Source of the DNA: Anaerohalosphaeraceae bacterium
Lineage (GTDB): Bacteria > Planctomycetota > Phycisphaerae > Sedimentisphaerales > Anaerohalosphaeraceae
Length of the DNA stretch: 64,000 nucleotides
Direction: 5' to 3'
Assembly: GCA_035378985.1 (NCBI GenBank)
Contig: DAOSUR010000010.1
Location: forward strand, 61,165-125,164
Notes under the pieces: model-generated
What the model saw: only the letters and a program-made list of their open reading frames with translations
What the model was told of the DNA's origin: nothing
Database searches by the model: none
Position numbers and translations under genes: made by a program
Part shown: positions 7,646 to 15,826 of the stretch, one piece after another
Numbering within the stretch: the first letter of the stretch is position 1
Layout: the number at the start of each line of letters is the position of its first letter

Positions 7646-9430
7646 TTATGGTTCTATCTGAATGGGGACTGTGATGTTTCCGCTCGGAACCCAGTCCATA
7701 GTTATTTGCGTTTGGATCCAGTTTTGCAGCGGCATTGCCGGCGTAAAACGGCGATTGTCCTGCAGGAGAAGCACCCGGCTGGATGGAAGGTCCGGCAGGT
7801 CCTGATGGCGAATGGCGATGCCGCCTCGGCCCAACAGAAGGACGGCGGTCAGCTGGTTGCGGGGCATCTGCACAATGCGGCGGACTGCTTCCAGCATCGA
7901 CGGCAGGTCTTCGGCGGTAAACTGATGCGGCGATGCTTTCTGAAGAAATGCCAGATATTCCTCCCGGTCCAGGACCTGAAGCATATACGTGCCTGCTTTC
8001 AGTTCCGCCGGAATCGGCAGGTGGATTGAGTGAACGGTTTTGTCGGTTCGGAAGGACTCCAATACCGCGCGGACGGTCACAGACCGGCCGGGCTTGGGTT
8101 TGTCATCGGATAATTCAGCCGCCCAAATTTCTGCAGCACGGGACCGGCCGGAAATGCGCAGGGAAAGCTCCACCGAGCGGATACCGGCCGGCCGGTAGGG
8201 ATTGTTCATCAGAAGGTTGGCAATCCCGGAAATTTCTGATGCCGGCACGAGGGCTTCCGAATCTGTACTGATATTTTTAAACTGAATGGGTTCCTCCCCT
8301 TCGATTTCGACAGTCCCCTGATACTCCAGAGAATGTTCCTGAGGCAAATCCCCGTAGTAAAGGGCTGCCGACATAATGACGACCCGCAGAATTAAGGGGG
8401 TCAGCATCGGATGGACAGCCACACGGCAGTTAAATTCTTTGGTCTGCCCGAGGTCTGTGCGTTCCAGATGGATTCGCAGTGGAAGCATCGGGGGTTCCTG
8501 CCCGATTCGTCCGAAAATACCGGCGGCCTGATCCGATGTGAGGGTTCCGAGAATCGGTCCGGGAGAGCCGAATTTGAACGAAATAGACCGGCGGGCAATC
8601 GTGGTATGAATGTAGCCGGCCGCCATCGGCAGCTGGACGGCTCCGGTTCCCAGCAGACTGTGCCCGTATCCGTAAACGGTGTCGCCGACCACATCGGTGG
8701 CTGTTCCAATGGCGGCGATGGAGATGTCCCCTCCGCACAGAACGACGGACAAAACGCCGCCCGGTGTGATTTGACTCTGTCCCTGAGTCCCTGCGGATTC
8801 ATCAGCGGCTGCGCCGGTGAATGCTGCAAAGCCAAGCGATTCAAAAATCGGCTGGATGGACTGAGCAGCGCCGGCGGGTACCGACATCATCAGGGGAAGC
8901 ATTGTGCGGCGGCTGGAGCAGGTCTTTCCAAGCCAGTCCAAATACCGCTTCTGGGCTTTTTCAGGATGGATGAGGTCTTTGGGTTCCGGAGCAAGAGAGG
9001 GGACCTGCCCGGAGGGAGCGGGAGATTCTATATTCAGCATATCCTGAATTGGACGCACTAAATAAAGCGGCTCGAGTGCATCTGACCAGCCGGCCGCCAG
9101 GGCACCGGCCAGCCGACCGTCCAAATACACCGGCGAACCGCTGCATCCCTGGACGGAACCGACGGTTTTGAATCGCTCATCTGTGCCGACGACAAGGATA
9201 AAATCCGACCCAGGCTCGGCATTTCGGACAATACTGAGCACTTTCAGAGGGAATTTTTCTACGGCCGTCCCTTCCAAAACCGTCAGGCAGTACCCTTCCA
9301 TTCCCGGTCTGACCTGCTCGAGCGGGATATGACGGCTGGGATCCAGTGGAGCCGCTGAAAGCGGGCTTGCACCCGGCTGCATCAGAAGTTGAAGAATCAC
9401 AACGGTCCAGGCCGGCAGGTTTTTTTTCAT
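7646..9430 (-). CDS. Exported SpoIVB-type serine peptidase (S55 domain)
   Basis: A 594-aa protein with an N-terminal signal (MKKNLPAWTVVILQLLM...). The S55 signatures are present. The opening PLEQVRPGMEGYCLTVLEG is typical of the family, GCSGSPVYLDGRLAGAL (about residue 95) matches the SpoIVB G-x-SGSP active-site serine loop, and GYGHSLLGTGAVQLP provides the G-H motif further on. SpoIVB cuts a membrane-associated partner during sporulation; this organism shows no sporulation genes here, so the substrate is unknown. The long C-terminal half (about 380-594) is beta-rich and unassigned. It heads the S55-propeller-fumarase operon. The ATG at 9430 is preceded by GAGGA. Confidence 0.85.
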   Translation of the reverse strand: MKKNLPAWTVVILQLLMQPGASPLSAAPLDPSRHIPLEQVRPGMEGYCLTVLEGTAVEKFPLKVLSIVRNAEPGSDFILVVGTDERFKTVGSVQGCSGSPVYLDGRLAGALAAGWSDALEPLYLVRPIQDMLNIESPAPSGQVPSLAPEPKDLIHPEKAQKRYLDWLGKTCSSRRTMLPLMMSVPAGAAQSIQPIFESLGFAAFTGAAADESAGTQGQSQITPGGVLSVVLCGGDISIAAIGTATDVVGDTVYGYGHSLLGTGAVQLPMAAGYIHTTIARRSISFKFGSPGPILGTLTSDQAAGIFGRIGQEPPMLPLRIHLERTDLGQTKEFNCRVAVHPMLTPLILRVVIMSAALYYGDLPQEHSLEYQGTVEIEGEEPIQFKNISTDSEALVPASEISGIANLLMNNPYRPAGIRSVELSLRISGRSRAAEIWAAELSDDKPKPGRSVTVRAVLESFRTDKTVHSIHLPIPAELKAGTYMLQVLDREEYLAFLQKASPHQFTAEDLPSMLEAVRRIVQMPRNQLTAVLLLGRGGIAIRHQDLPDLPSSRVLLLQDNRRFTPAMPLQNWIQTQITMDWVPSGNITVPIQIEP

Positions 9431-9458
9431 TTCTGCATCCTCGGTCTTCTTTCATATC

Positions 9459-9480
9459 TTCCCCTCCGGCGGAGGGGGAA
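9459..9480. promoter_or_regulatory. Perfect GC-rich stem at the 5' end of the S55 transcript
   Basis: CCCCTCCG and CGGAGGGG pair around a single base, flanked by further TT/AA. If the minus-strand promoter at 9486-9514 is used, transcription starts at about this hairpin, so it would cap the 5' end of the mRNA. No U-tract follows, so it is not a simple terminator. Confidence 0.4.
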
Positions 9481-9485
9481 ACTAT

Positions 9486-9514
9486 AGTATGGGCAAAGAG
9501 TTCTTGCCTGTCAA
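9486..9514 (-). promoter_or_regulatory. Candidate promoter of the S55-propeller-fumarase operon
   Basis: On the complement, TTGACA, a 17-bp spacer, and CATACT, ending about 55 bp upstream of the ATG at 9430. The -35 is a perfect consensus match. Confidence 0.5.
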
Positions 9515-9532
9515 AAGCAAACTTCTTATAAT
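9504..9532 (+). promoter_or_regulatory. Candidate promoter of the TPR membrane protein/rluA genes
   Basis: TTGCCT, a 17-bp spacer and a perfect TATAAT. Its -35 abuts the -35 of the divergent promoter at 9486-9514, so the two would compete for polymerase. Confidence 0.5.
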
Positions 9533-9637
9533 TGTCGGTTTTGAGAATCTTATCAACGAATCAGCAGGCGGCTTTAAAGCCGGGAAAGCCGAACAGACCT
9601 GCCGAGCAGCCGGCATAGGCCGAAAACAGGAATTGTT

Positions 9638-10411
9638 ATGGATGCAGAACATCGTCACGAACTGAAGACCAACGAACTGGCGGAGTTTTTTGCCCAGCTG
9701 CCGGATTTTGTGCGGAAGTATTCCAACCAGATTATCGGGGTTTGTCTGATATTGACGGCCCTGATTGTTATTCCTCTTTGGAAGCACTGGCGTCAGGAAA
9801 GCCGTCGGGCTCAGCAGGCCGCCATGGTTTCCCGAATTCAGACCGCACGGGAGGCCATTACGAAGGCGACCCGTCAGACGGAAGGAGTTCAGCCGGCCTC
9901 TTTGCTTGATTCGGCAGCGGAAGAATTGAGGACCGCATCTCAGACGGCTCCGCAGGAAGACCTGGCGGCTCTGGCACGCATTGAAGAGGCCAAACTGCTC
10001 CGTTCCGCTCTGCACCTGCAGGCGGATTTGAGCCCCGAGGAGGTTTCCTCCAGACTGGCCAAAGCTCAGGAGGCCTGTCAGCAGGCCCTCGCGCTGGCTC
10101 AGTCTCCGACTCTCAAAGGGCTGGCGGAGCTTCAGCTGGGACTTTGTGCGGAAGAAAGCGGCCAGTACGAACAGGCCCGCGACATTTATACCCGAATTAT
10201 GCAGAATGCGGCCTATCAGGGAACATCGGTTACCGAACAAGCCCGGCAGCGGTTGGACCAGCTGCAGGACAATTCGGTAAAAGTCGTGTTTGCTCCGGCC
10301 CCTCCTCAGGAAAAGGAATCCTCTTCCACTACTCCTGAAGAGCAGCAGGCCGCCCCCGCCGCCCAGCCGTCTCTGGTGCCGGCTCCTCCGGCTGAATCAG
10401 CCGCCCAGTAG
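9638..10411 (+). CDS. Single-pass membrane protein with TPR-like domain (YfgM-like)
   Basis: A 257-aa protein. A short N-terminal cytoplasmic segment (about 1-28) leads into one transmembrane helix (about 29-46, IIGVCLILTALIVIPLW). Then comes a long Ala/Gln/Leu-rich helical region with tetratricopeptide-like pairs (LKGLAELQLGLCAEESGQYEQA). The C-terminus after residue 215 is low-complexity, rich in Pro, Ala and Glu. The layout recalls YfgM, an accessory subunit near the Sec/BamB machinery, but sequence support is weak and the role is open. The start is supported by AGGAAT ahead of the ATG. Its stop is 4 nt before the rluA-family start. Confidence 0.6.
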   Translation: MDAEHRHELKTNELAEFFAQLPDFVRKYSNQIIGVCLILTALIVIPLWKHWRQESRRAQQAAMVSRIQTAREAITKATRQTEGVQPASLLDSAAEELRTASQTAPQEDLAALARIEEAKLLRSALHLQADLSPEEVSSRLAKAQEACQQALALAQSPTLKGLAELQLGLCAEESGQYEQARDIYTRIMQNAAYQGTSVTEQARQRLDQLQDNSVKVVFAPAPPQEKESSSTTPEEQQAAPAAQPSLVPAPPAESAAQ

Positions 10412-10415
10412 CCGT

Positions 10416-11489
10416 ATGACGATGGATGAGGAATATCCTCTTTCGGAAAACGGGGCCGAACCGGAAACAGACGAGTTATCCGAACTGTCGGATGAAATGG
10501 AAGAGCTGGCCGGGGAGCGCCTGCGTTTTCGCGTGGGCTCCAATCTGAAGTTTCGCCGGCTGGATAAGTATCTGTGCGGCCGATTCAGCCATTTCAGCCG
10601 CACCCGCCTGCAGAAACTCATCAAAGAGCAGGGCGTCAATGTCAACGGCCGGCCCGCCAAACCCAGCTATCAGCTCCGAGCCGGCGATGAAATCGATTTG
10701 ATTCTGCCGCCGCGTCCCATCCGTGAACTGATTCCGGAGAATATTCCGCTGGATGTGCTGTACGAGGATGATTATCTGATTGTGATTAACAAGCAGGCCG
10801 ACCTGATTGTCCATCCCGCCCGCGGCTACAAACACGGCACACTTGTTAACGCTCTGGTCTATCACTATCAGAAACTCTCCAAAGGCAGCGATGACTGGCG
10901 GCCGGGCATCGTCCATCGGCTTGACCGCAACACCACCGGCGTCCTGGTTGTGGCCAAAGACGACACGTCCCACTGGAAACTGTCCCGCCAGTTCGCCGAC
11001 CGCAGGACCCGAAAGACCTACTTGGCCATTGTGCACGGCACGCCGGCCCTGCGGGCTGACTGCATCAACCAGCCGCTCGGTGTGCATCCGTTTATCCGGG
11101 AGAAGTTTGCCATTCGCCCGGACATCGGCAAAGAAGCGGTAACAATCTACGAAGTGCTGGAGGCCTTTCGCGGGTACAGTCTGCTCAAGCTCGACTTGAA
11201 AACCGGCCGCACCCATCAGATTCGCGTGCATCTGTCCTGGATGAAGCACCCCATCGTGGCCGACGACCTCTACGGCGGCAAGGTCGTCTATCCCTGGCAG
11301 ATTGAAGACCGCCAGCCGGCACCGGAAAGCCCGCTGATGGCCCGCACGGCCCTCCACGCCTGGAGACTGGAACTGACGCACCCGGCCACAGGCGAACCGA
11401 TGACATTCGAGGCCCCGCTGCCGGCGGATATGCAGGCCTTTCTCGAGGCCCTCCGAAAATACCGCCGTGCGGACGTGCAAAAACCGTAA
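10416..11489 (+). CDS. RluA family 23S rRNA pseudouridine synthase
   Basis: Isomerises uridines in 23S rRNA. An acidic N-terminal extension (about 1-40) precedes an S4 RNA-binding domain (RLDKYLCGRFSHFSRTRLQKLI...VNVNGRPAKPSY). The catalytic domain carries GIVHRLDRNTTGVLVVAK with the catalytic Asp, and later GRTHQIRVHL. This S4-plus-synthase order matches RluD/RluC-type enzymes; the exact target is not decidable by eye. The ATG at 10416, just after the upstream stop, is preferred; the same frame extends upstream inside the previous gene but with low-complexity sequence. About 357 aa. Confidence 0.9.
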   Translation: MTMDEEYPLSENGAEPETDELSELSDEMEELAGERLRFRVGSNLKFRRLDKYLCGRFSHFSRTRLQKLIKEQGVNVNGRPAKPSYQLRAGDEIDLILPPRPIRELIPENIPLDVLYEDDYLIVINKQADLIVHPARGYKHGTLVNALVYHYQKLSKGSDDWRPGIVHRLDRNTTGVLVVAKDDTSHWKLSRQFADRRTRKTYLAIVHGTPALRADCINQPLGVHPFIREKFAIRPDIGKEAVTIYEVLEAFRGYSLLKLDLKTGRTHQIRVHLSWMKHPIVADDLYGGKVVYPWQIEDRQPAPESPLMARTALHAWRLELTHPATGEPMTFEAPLPADMQAFLEALRKYRRADVQKP

Positions 11490-11518
11490 TTAACCTTCCG
11501 TTTTTACCGGGGTAAAAT
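11490..11518 (+). promoter_or_regulatory. Candidate promoter with overlapping inverted repeat, MntA/HepT module 1
   Basis: TTAACC, 17 bp, TAAAAT. The inverted repeat TTTTACC/GGTAAAA (11502-11517) covers the -10, a usual arrangement for autoregulated toxin-antitoxin loci. Confidence 0.35.
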
Positions 11519-11543
11519 CAAACTGTGTTTAAAGAGGAAAAGT

Positions 11544-11843
11544 ATGGTTGCGATCTCCTTACCGACTGAATCGATTTCAAGAATATGCCGACAGTTTCAC
11601 GTCCGCGAAATGGCTCTGTTCGGTTCAGTCCTTCGGCAGAATTTCCGTCCGGACAGCGACATTGATATTCTGGTTATCTTCGACCCGCAAGCCCGCATAG
11701 ACTTATTTGATTTGGCACAACTGAAGGAATCGCTCGAGGAACTTTTCGGCCGTCCGGTTGATTTGGTCGAAAAAGCCGCCGTCAGAAATCCGTTTCGAAA
11801 AAAACAGATATTCGGTCAGCCGGAGGTCATTTATGCGGCCTAA
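11544..11843 (+). CDS. mntA: MntA-type minimal nucleotidyltransferase (antitoxin of a HEPN/MNT pair)
   Basis: A 99-aa protein with an intact GS-X10-D-x-D nucleotidyltransferase signature (FGSVLRQNFRPDSDIDILV). In characterised HepT/MntA pairs this protein AMPylates the HEPN toxin on the tyrosine of its R-X4-H-x-Y motif and so neutralises it. The 3' end overlaps the HepT reading frame by 11 nt in the junction TTTATGCGGCCTAA, where the MntA C-terminus IYAA-stop contains the HepT start. The toxin that follows is frameshifted, so this may be an orphaned antitoxin. The SD AGAGGAAAAG precedes the ATG. Confidence 0.88.
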   Translation: MVAISLPTESISRICRQFHVREMALFGSVLRQNFRPDSDIDILVIFDPQARIDLFDLAQLKESLEELFGRPVDLVEKAAVRNPFRKKQIFGQPEVIYAA

Positions 11844-12187
11844 AATCGAGACGGCGCTTTTTTGTGGGATATGATTCAGGCCTGTCGCGATATTTTGGAT
11901 TTTGCCTCCCATAAAACCTTTCAGGATTTTGAAAACGACAAAATGCTCCGGTCTGCTGTGGAAAGACCAGATTCTTATTTTAGGAGAAGCAGCCGGAAAT
12001 ATTTCTGATTCTCTCAAGCAAAGAACGCCCCCCCTGGAAATTGATTATCGCCCAACGAAATATTTTGGCTCATGAGTATGGAGAGGTTTTGACGGAGCGT
12101 ATTTGGAACGTTGTTCAGCATCGCATACCTGAATTGCTTGGCCAATTGCAGACACTCCTGCCGCATCCTCCGGACGGCACGGATTGA
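11833..12187 (+). pseudogene. hepT: HepT-type HEPN toxin, broken by three frameshifts
   Basis: The ATG at 11833 starts MRPKIETAL, but the frame stops at 11872-11874. The rest of a HepT protein can be read by changing frame three times. The changes fall at a T-run (11858-11863, equivalent to one missing T), a CC doublet (11967-11968, one extra C) and a seven-C run (12028-12034, one extra C). The rebuilt protein would be 117 aa, usual for HepT. It holds DKMLRSAVERQILILGEAAG and the HEPN active site RNILAHEY (R-X4-H-x-Y). All three changes sit in base repeats, so real decay and sequencing error are both possible. Confidence 0.85.
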
Positions 12188-12216
12188 TCAAAATCGGTTT
12201 CTATAGGTAAGAATTC

Positions 12217-15200
12217 TTACGGACCGGGGGCGCGGTACATCAGTCTGAATCGGGCGCCGTTGCGCGGAATCAGCGAGCGGGTTGTGGAGGTGTGCATCGC
12301 CCACTGCCAGTCCTCGCCCGCGCCGCTCTCCAGGCCGATATCCAAATCGCATGTGTAGGTGCCGCGAATCACAAGCCCTGTGCCGGTGGAATAGATTGTC
12401 CCGTCGGCATTGTACGTCGTCCAGCCGATGGTCAGCCGATGATTGACCGCCGGTTCATACTTTTCCACAATAAACTTGCCGTATCGGCCGCTGTTGGTGA
12501 TATAGGCAAAATATGTCCCGGGCCAGAATTGGCTTCCGTCCGAACCGCTGATTGCTGTTGAAGACAGCTGGGCGTCCATCGCCGCAACAGCGGTCCGGTC
12601 GAGCGCCCCGTATCCTTCCCACAGCCAGTCGTCCGTCCAGTCCTCCAAATCCGTCAGGTCAATCCGCCCTGAATAATTCAAATCCGTCAGGCCGCACCAG
12701 CCGGGCAGTGTGCAGTCCGTGCGGAGCCAGGCCTGGGCCAGACGGGCAAAATCCTCCAGATTCACCCGATAATCACGGACTAAATCGGAAGGACTCAAAT
12801 CCGTATAAAACCCGGCAATTCGGAAATTGTAATCCCACGTGGTGGCGGTCCATAAGCTCCAGGTTTTCATATCATAAGGTGCCGTGGAGCTGCTCAGCGA
12901 ATACCCCTGACTGTCCGGCCAGGGGTTATCCGTGCGGGCGGCGATCGAAGAGGACAGATTGTTCAGATGTCCGTCCTGGACATATGAGGTGAAAATATAG
13001 GTCTTCTGTCCCCACAAATCCATGTTGACCGGGAAGAAGACCCATCCGCCGTTAAACGAGGCGGGGACGTCTTTTGTCACTGTTTTGATGATCGTCCCGT
13101 CTGCGGCCCGTATATCCAGCACCAGCGTGACGGCATGGCCTGTACCGGTCGGATTATAGACATAGTCGAACCGGTCGGTGAATTGGAAACCCGCATAGGC
13201 AACTTGGGCACTGCGGGGCAGGACGATGCTTTGTCCGCAACCGACATTTCGAGGTGTCCAGGCCGGTCGGTCATCGCCGCCGAACCAGCCCTGAGCATTG
13301 TAGGTTTCTTCTTTCCGTTCAAATTCATACACCGTCAGGGAATGAGGTCCCCGGATGTTGTTGTTCTCATCGGCCTCCAAAACCTGCCGGTCCGTATCCG
13401 CCTGCAGGTAAATCGACTGTACGCCCGGAATCGGATAAGTATAAGTGAAATTCCAGGTATAGGTTTCATTCACCGCCAGCGCCGGAACATATGCATAAAG
13501 CGCTCCGTATTCATTGGACCCCGGCGGGCTGGAGCGGTTGGGATAGAAATCCAGATAGAAACTGCCGGCACTTTGGGACCCGACATTCCGCACAACGCAC
13601 TGAAACGTCAGCACCTGATCCTGAACGGCGGTTTCCTGCTGCTGACAGACAAAGGATTCCATCACCAAATCCGGCCGGGCCGGCGTAATCCGAAACGGCT
13701 GGTCGCTTACGTCGTACGGGTTGCCGTCGGAGGCATCCTGAATGCGGATGAGGCAGTTGTCGCTGGGGGTATTCGGCACCGTCCACAGGAAGGAACCGTC
13801 GTTGGCGGTGGACAATGCAATCGGCGGGTCCACCCAGTGGCTGCCGCCGTCCAGTGAATAATCAATCCGTACGAAGGGAATGGTGCCCCACGAGTTCCAG
13901 GTGATTTCCCGTGCTGCGCCCGCCGGCCAGCCCTCACCGCCGTTGGGCTGCGTGACGGTTATCGAATACAGAAAGAATCCGTTCAGGACGGTGGCTGTGT
14001 TGGAGTAGTCGGAAGTTCCCTGACTGTTAAAGGCGCGCACCCGGAATTTGTAGTAATAGTTAAAGAACAGAATTTCGTTCATCTGGTACGACATCACATT
14101 TGCTCCGACACTGTCCAGGATCGTCCAGGAAGACGGTTCGGCGGAAAAATAGGACCACTTTTTGTATTCAATTTCAAAGCCTTCTTCATTGGCGGAGTTG
14201 TCTTTCCACTGCAGATGAATCTGCGGGGAGGTGATGGCCGCCGTCAGATTGGACGGAGCCAGGGGCAGCTGGACTGTATTGATTTCCATCTTCTGGCAGT
14301 AATTGGCGAGGGCCGCCCGCTCATCGTTCCAGGCGACAACGGCTCCGAAAGGCGCTGGGCCGTCCTTGGCGAAGAGGATTTTCGGGTATTTCTGATGAGC
14401 GCCCGGGCTGGACGGATACACATCATCATCAATCACCCAGCTGGACCACATCAGCCCTCCGGCTGCATTCACCCGGCAGGCTCGAATGTTATAACTTAAG
14501 CCCCAGTAGTCCTGCCAGGCGGCAATCATCCCGCCTGTTGTGTCGGCACAAACCACAGGATTTCGCTGTGAGCCGGGCGTCAGATTGTTGATGCGGATGC
14601 CGTAAAGGGCCCATTGGATATTGCCGTCGCGGTCGATATGCTGGGCATAAATATCACTGTTGCCGCCCATAGCCGGCTCGTTTCGCCAGTCCGTCCAGAC
14701 CGCATAGGCCCCTTCGGCTCCATTGCTGCAGACGTCAGAGCTGATGCCGTAGGTCCAGGCACTTCCGCCCACCGCCGACGCCGAGACCAGCTCCAGTCCG
14801 CCCGCCGCCCAAAGCACTGTGCCGGCGCAGTTGACCCGCTGAATCCGCACATTATCGCTCGTATTCCAGCAGACAATCGCTCCGCCCTGTCCGTCGGCAG
14901 CGGCATGAATTTCCGTAATTGCGTTGGTGGTGTTTCCTATCGTGACGGCGGTCCCCCAGAGCGGCACGACGGAACCGCCGCTGACGGCTGCTCGCCGGGC
15001 GACAACCTGCAGGCCGTTCAGTCCGGCGACAATCACACCGCCCGCTCCGTCAGAGACGGCATCACCCGGCTTAAAGCCCAGATTCAGCCCGTCCACGCCG
15101 CCTGTCAGCACACCGCTGCTGTTAAAATGCACCAGACGGTACACGGCACTGCACTGCAGGGCGGCATACGCACCGCCAGCTCCATCGCCGACCAAAATCG

Positions 15201-15693
15201 GTTTGGGCTGGCTTGAGCCGCCGTCCAGATACGAACTGGTTAACACGGTCGCGGAGGGCCACAGTTTTGTGCCCAGCTGGTTGACGCGCTGGGCCTTATA
15301 CACCCACGTTTTGATGGGCGTATCGCTGATTTTCTCCACCCAGACGACAATCGCCCCGCCGGTGCCGTCGGATATCACATCCGGATTCTGATTGTCCAAT
15401 CCGGATGAAAGAACCACTTCTGAAAGCCATGCCGGACCGGGAATCGGAAATCCCCCGCTGGTTTGTCCGGTATAATCGACCCGCTGCAGGAGAACCTGAT
15501 AGCCGATATCGGCTTCCCAGGCGAAATAAATCCCGCCGTCCTGGTCCGAGGCAATGTCGAAACGGGATGCGGTGGTGCCGTTGACCGTAATCGGGACGCC
15601 GCCGAAATACCAGAGTTTATCGCCGTCACTGCCAAACGAGGAAGCTGAGACATACAAAAGAATAAAGACCGGAAATATATATTTCCCAGACAT
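12217..15693 (-). CDS. Giant secreted protein with FN3, CARDB and dockerin-like modules
   Basis: About 1158 aa with signal peptide (MSGKYIFPVFILLYVSASSF). The first 460 residues repeat a D-G-x-G-G-A/I-x-V/A-W pattern (e.g. SDGTGGAIVVWVE, ADGQGGAIVCWN), suggesting a propeller of blades. Then follow an FN3-like module (PSNLTAAITS...NEEGFEIEYK), a Ser/Thr-Pro Ig-like module (VTQPNGGEGWPAG), and a CARDB-like module (PDLVMESFV...VRNVGSQSAGSFYLDFYPN). Next is a jelly-roll-like stretch, then a dockerin-like pair (VNLEDFARLAQAWLRTDC and RIDLTDLEDWTDDWLW), then a 100-aa beta tail. No catalytic site is recognised. Start at ATG 15693 with SD GGGAGGG; the longer frame lacks an SD. Confidence 0.75.
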   Translation of the reverse strand: MSGKYIFPVFILLYVSASSFGSDGDKLWYFGGVPITVNGTTASRFDIASDQDGGIYFAWEADIGYQVLLQRVDYTGQTSGGFPIPGPAWLSEVVLSSGLDNQNPDVISDGTGGAIVVWVEKISDTPIKTWVYKAQRVNQLGTKLWPSATVLTSSYLDGGSSQPKPILVGDGAGGAYAALQCSAVYRLVHFNSSGVLTGGVDGLNLGFKPGDAVSDGAGGVIVAGLNGLQVVARRAAVSGGSVVPLWGTAVTIGNTTNAITEIHAAADGQGGAIVCWNTSDNVRIQRVNCAGTVLWAAGGLELVSASAVGGSAWTYGISSDVCSNGAEGAYAVWTDWRNEPAMGGNSDIYAQHIDRDGNIQWALYGIRINNLTPGSQRNPVVCADTTGGMIAAWQDYWGLSYNIRACRVNAAGGLMWSSWVIDDDVYPSSPGAHQKYPKILFAKDGPAPFGAVVAWNDERAALANYCQKMEINTVQLPLAPSNLTAAITSPQIHLQWKDNSANEEGFEIEYKKWSYFSAEPSSWTILDSVGANVMSYQMNEILFFNYYYKFRVRAFNSQGTSDYSNTATVLNGFFLYSITVTQPNGGEGWPAGAAREITWNSWGTIPFVRIDYSLDGGSHWVDPPIALSTANDGSFLWTVPNTPSDNCLIRIQDASDGNPYDVSDQPFRITPARPDLVMESFVCQQQETAVQDQVLTFQCVVRNVGSQSAGSFYLDFYPNRSSPPGSNEYGALYAYVPALAVNETYTWNFTYTYPIPGVQSIYLQADTDRQVLEADENNNIRGPHSLTVYEFERKEETYNAQGWFGGDDRPAWTPRNVGCGQSIVLPRSAQVAYAGFQFTDRFDYVYNPTGTGHAVTLVLDIRAADGTIIKTVTKDVPASFNGGWVFFPVNMDLWGQKTYIFTSYVQDGHLNNLSSSIAARTDNPWPDSQGYSLSSSTAPYDMKTWSLWTATTWDYNFRIAGFYTDLSPSDLVRDYRVNLEDFARLAQAWLRTDCTLPGWCGLTDLNYSGRIDLTDLEDWTDDWLWEGYGALDRTAVAAMDAQLSSTAISGSDGSQFWPGTYFAYITNSGRYGKFIVEKYEPAVNHRLTIGWTTYNADGTIYSTGTGLVIRGTYTCDLDIGLESGAGEDWQWAMHTSTTRSLIPRNGARFRLMYRAPGP

Positions 15694-15798
15694 TGTTCTA
15701 CCCTCCCTTTTTTCAAGAAAAACCAAGCGCTCTTTGCACAGCTCCGAGGGCGGTATTTTGGATGAACCAGAGATGTTTCCTGCCGTCCTTTTCAGTCA

Positions 15799-15826
15799 AC
15801 TATACACAAGGCGGATGTAAAATCAA
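15799..15826 (-). promoter_or_regulatory. Candidate promoter of the giant secreted protein gene
   Basis: On the complement, TTGATT, 16 bp, TATAGT. It lies about 105 bp upstream of the ATG and overlaps the last codon of the preceding ABC transporter gene. Confidence 0.35.

Noticed and set aside
9569..9582. Perfect palindrome CGGCTTTAAAGCCG
   Set aside because: It lies in the leader of the TPR protein gene but has no second copy or U-tract; probably chance in this composition, or an unproven regulatory site.
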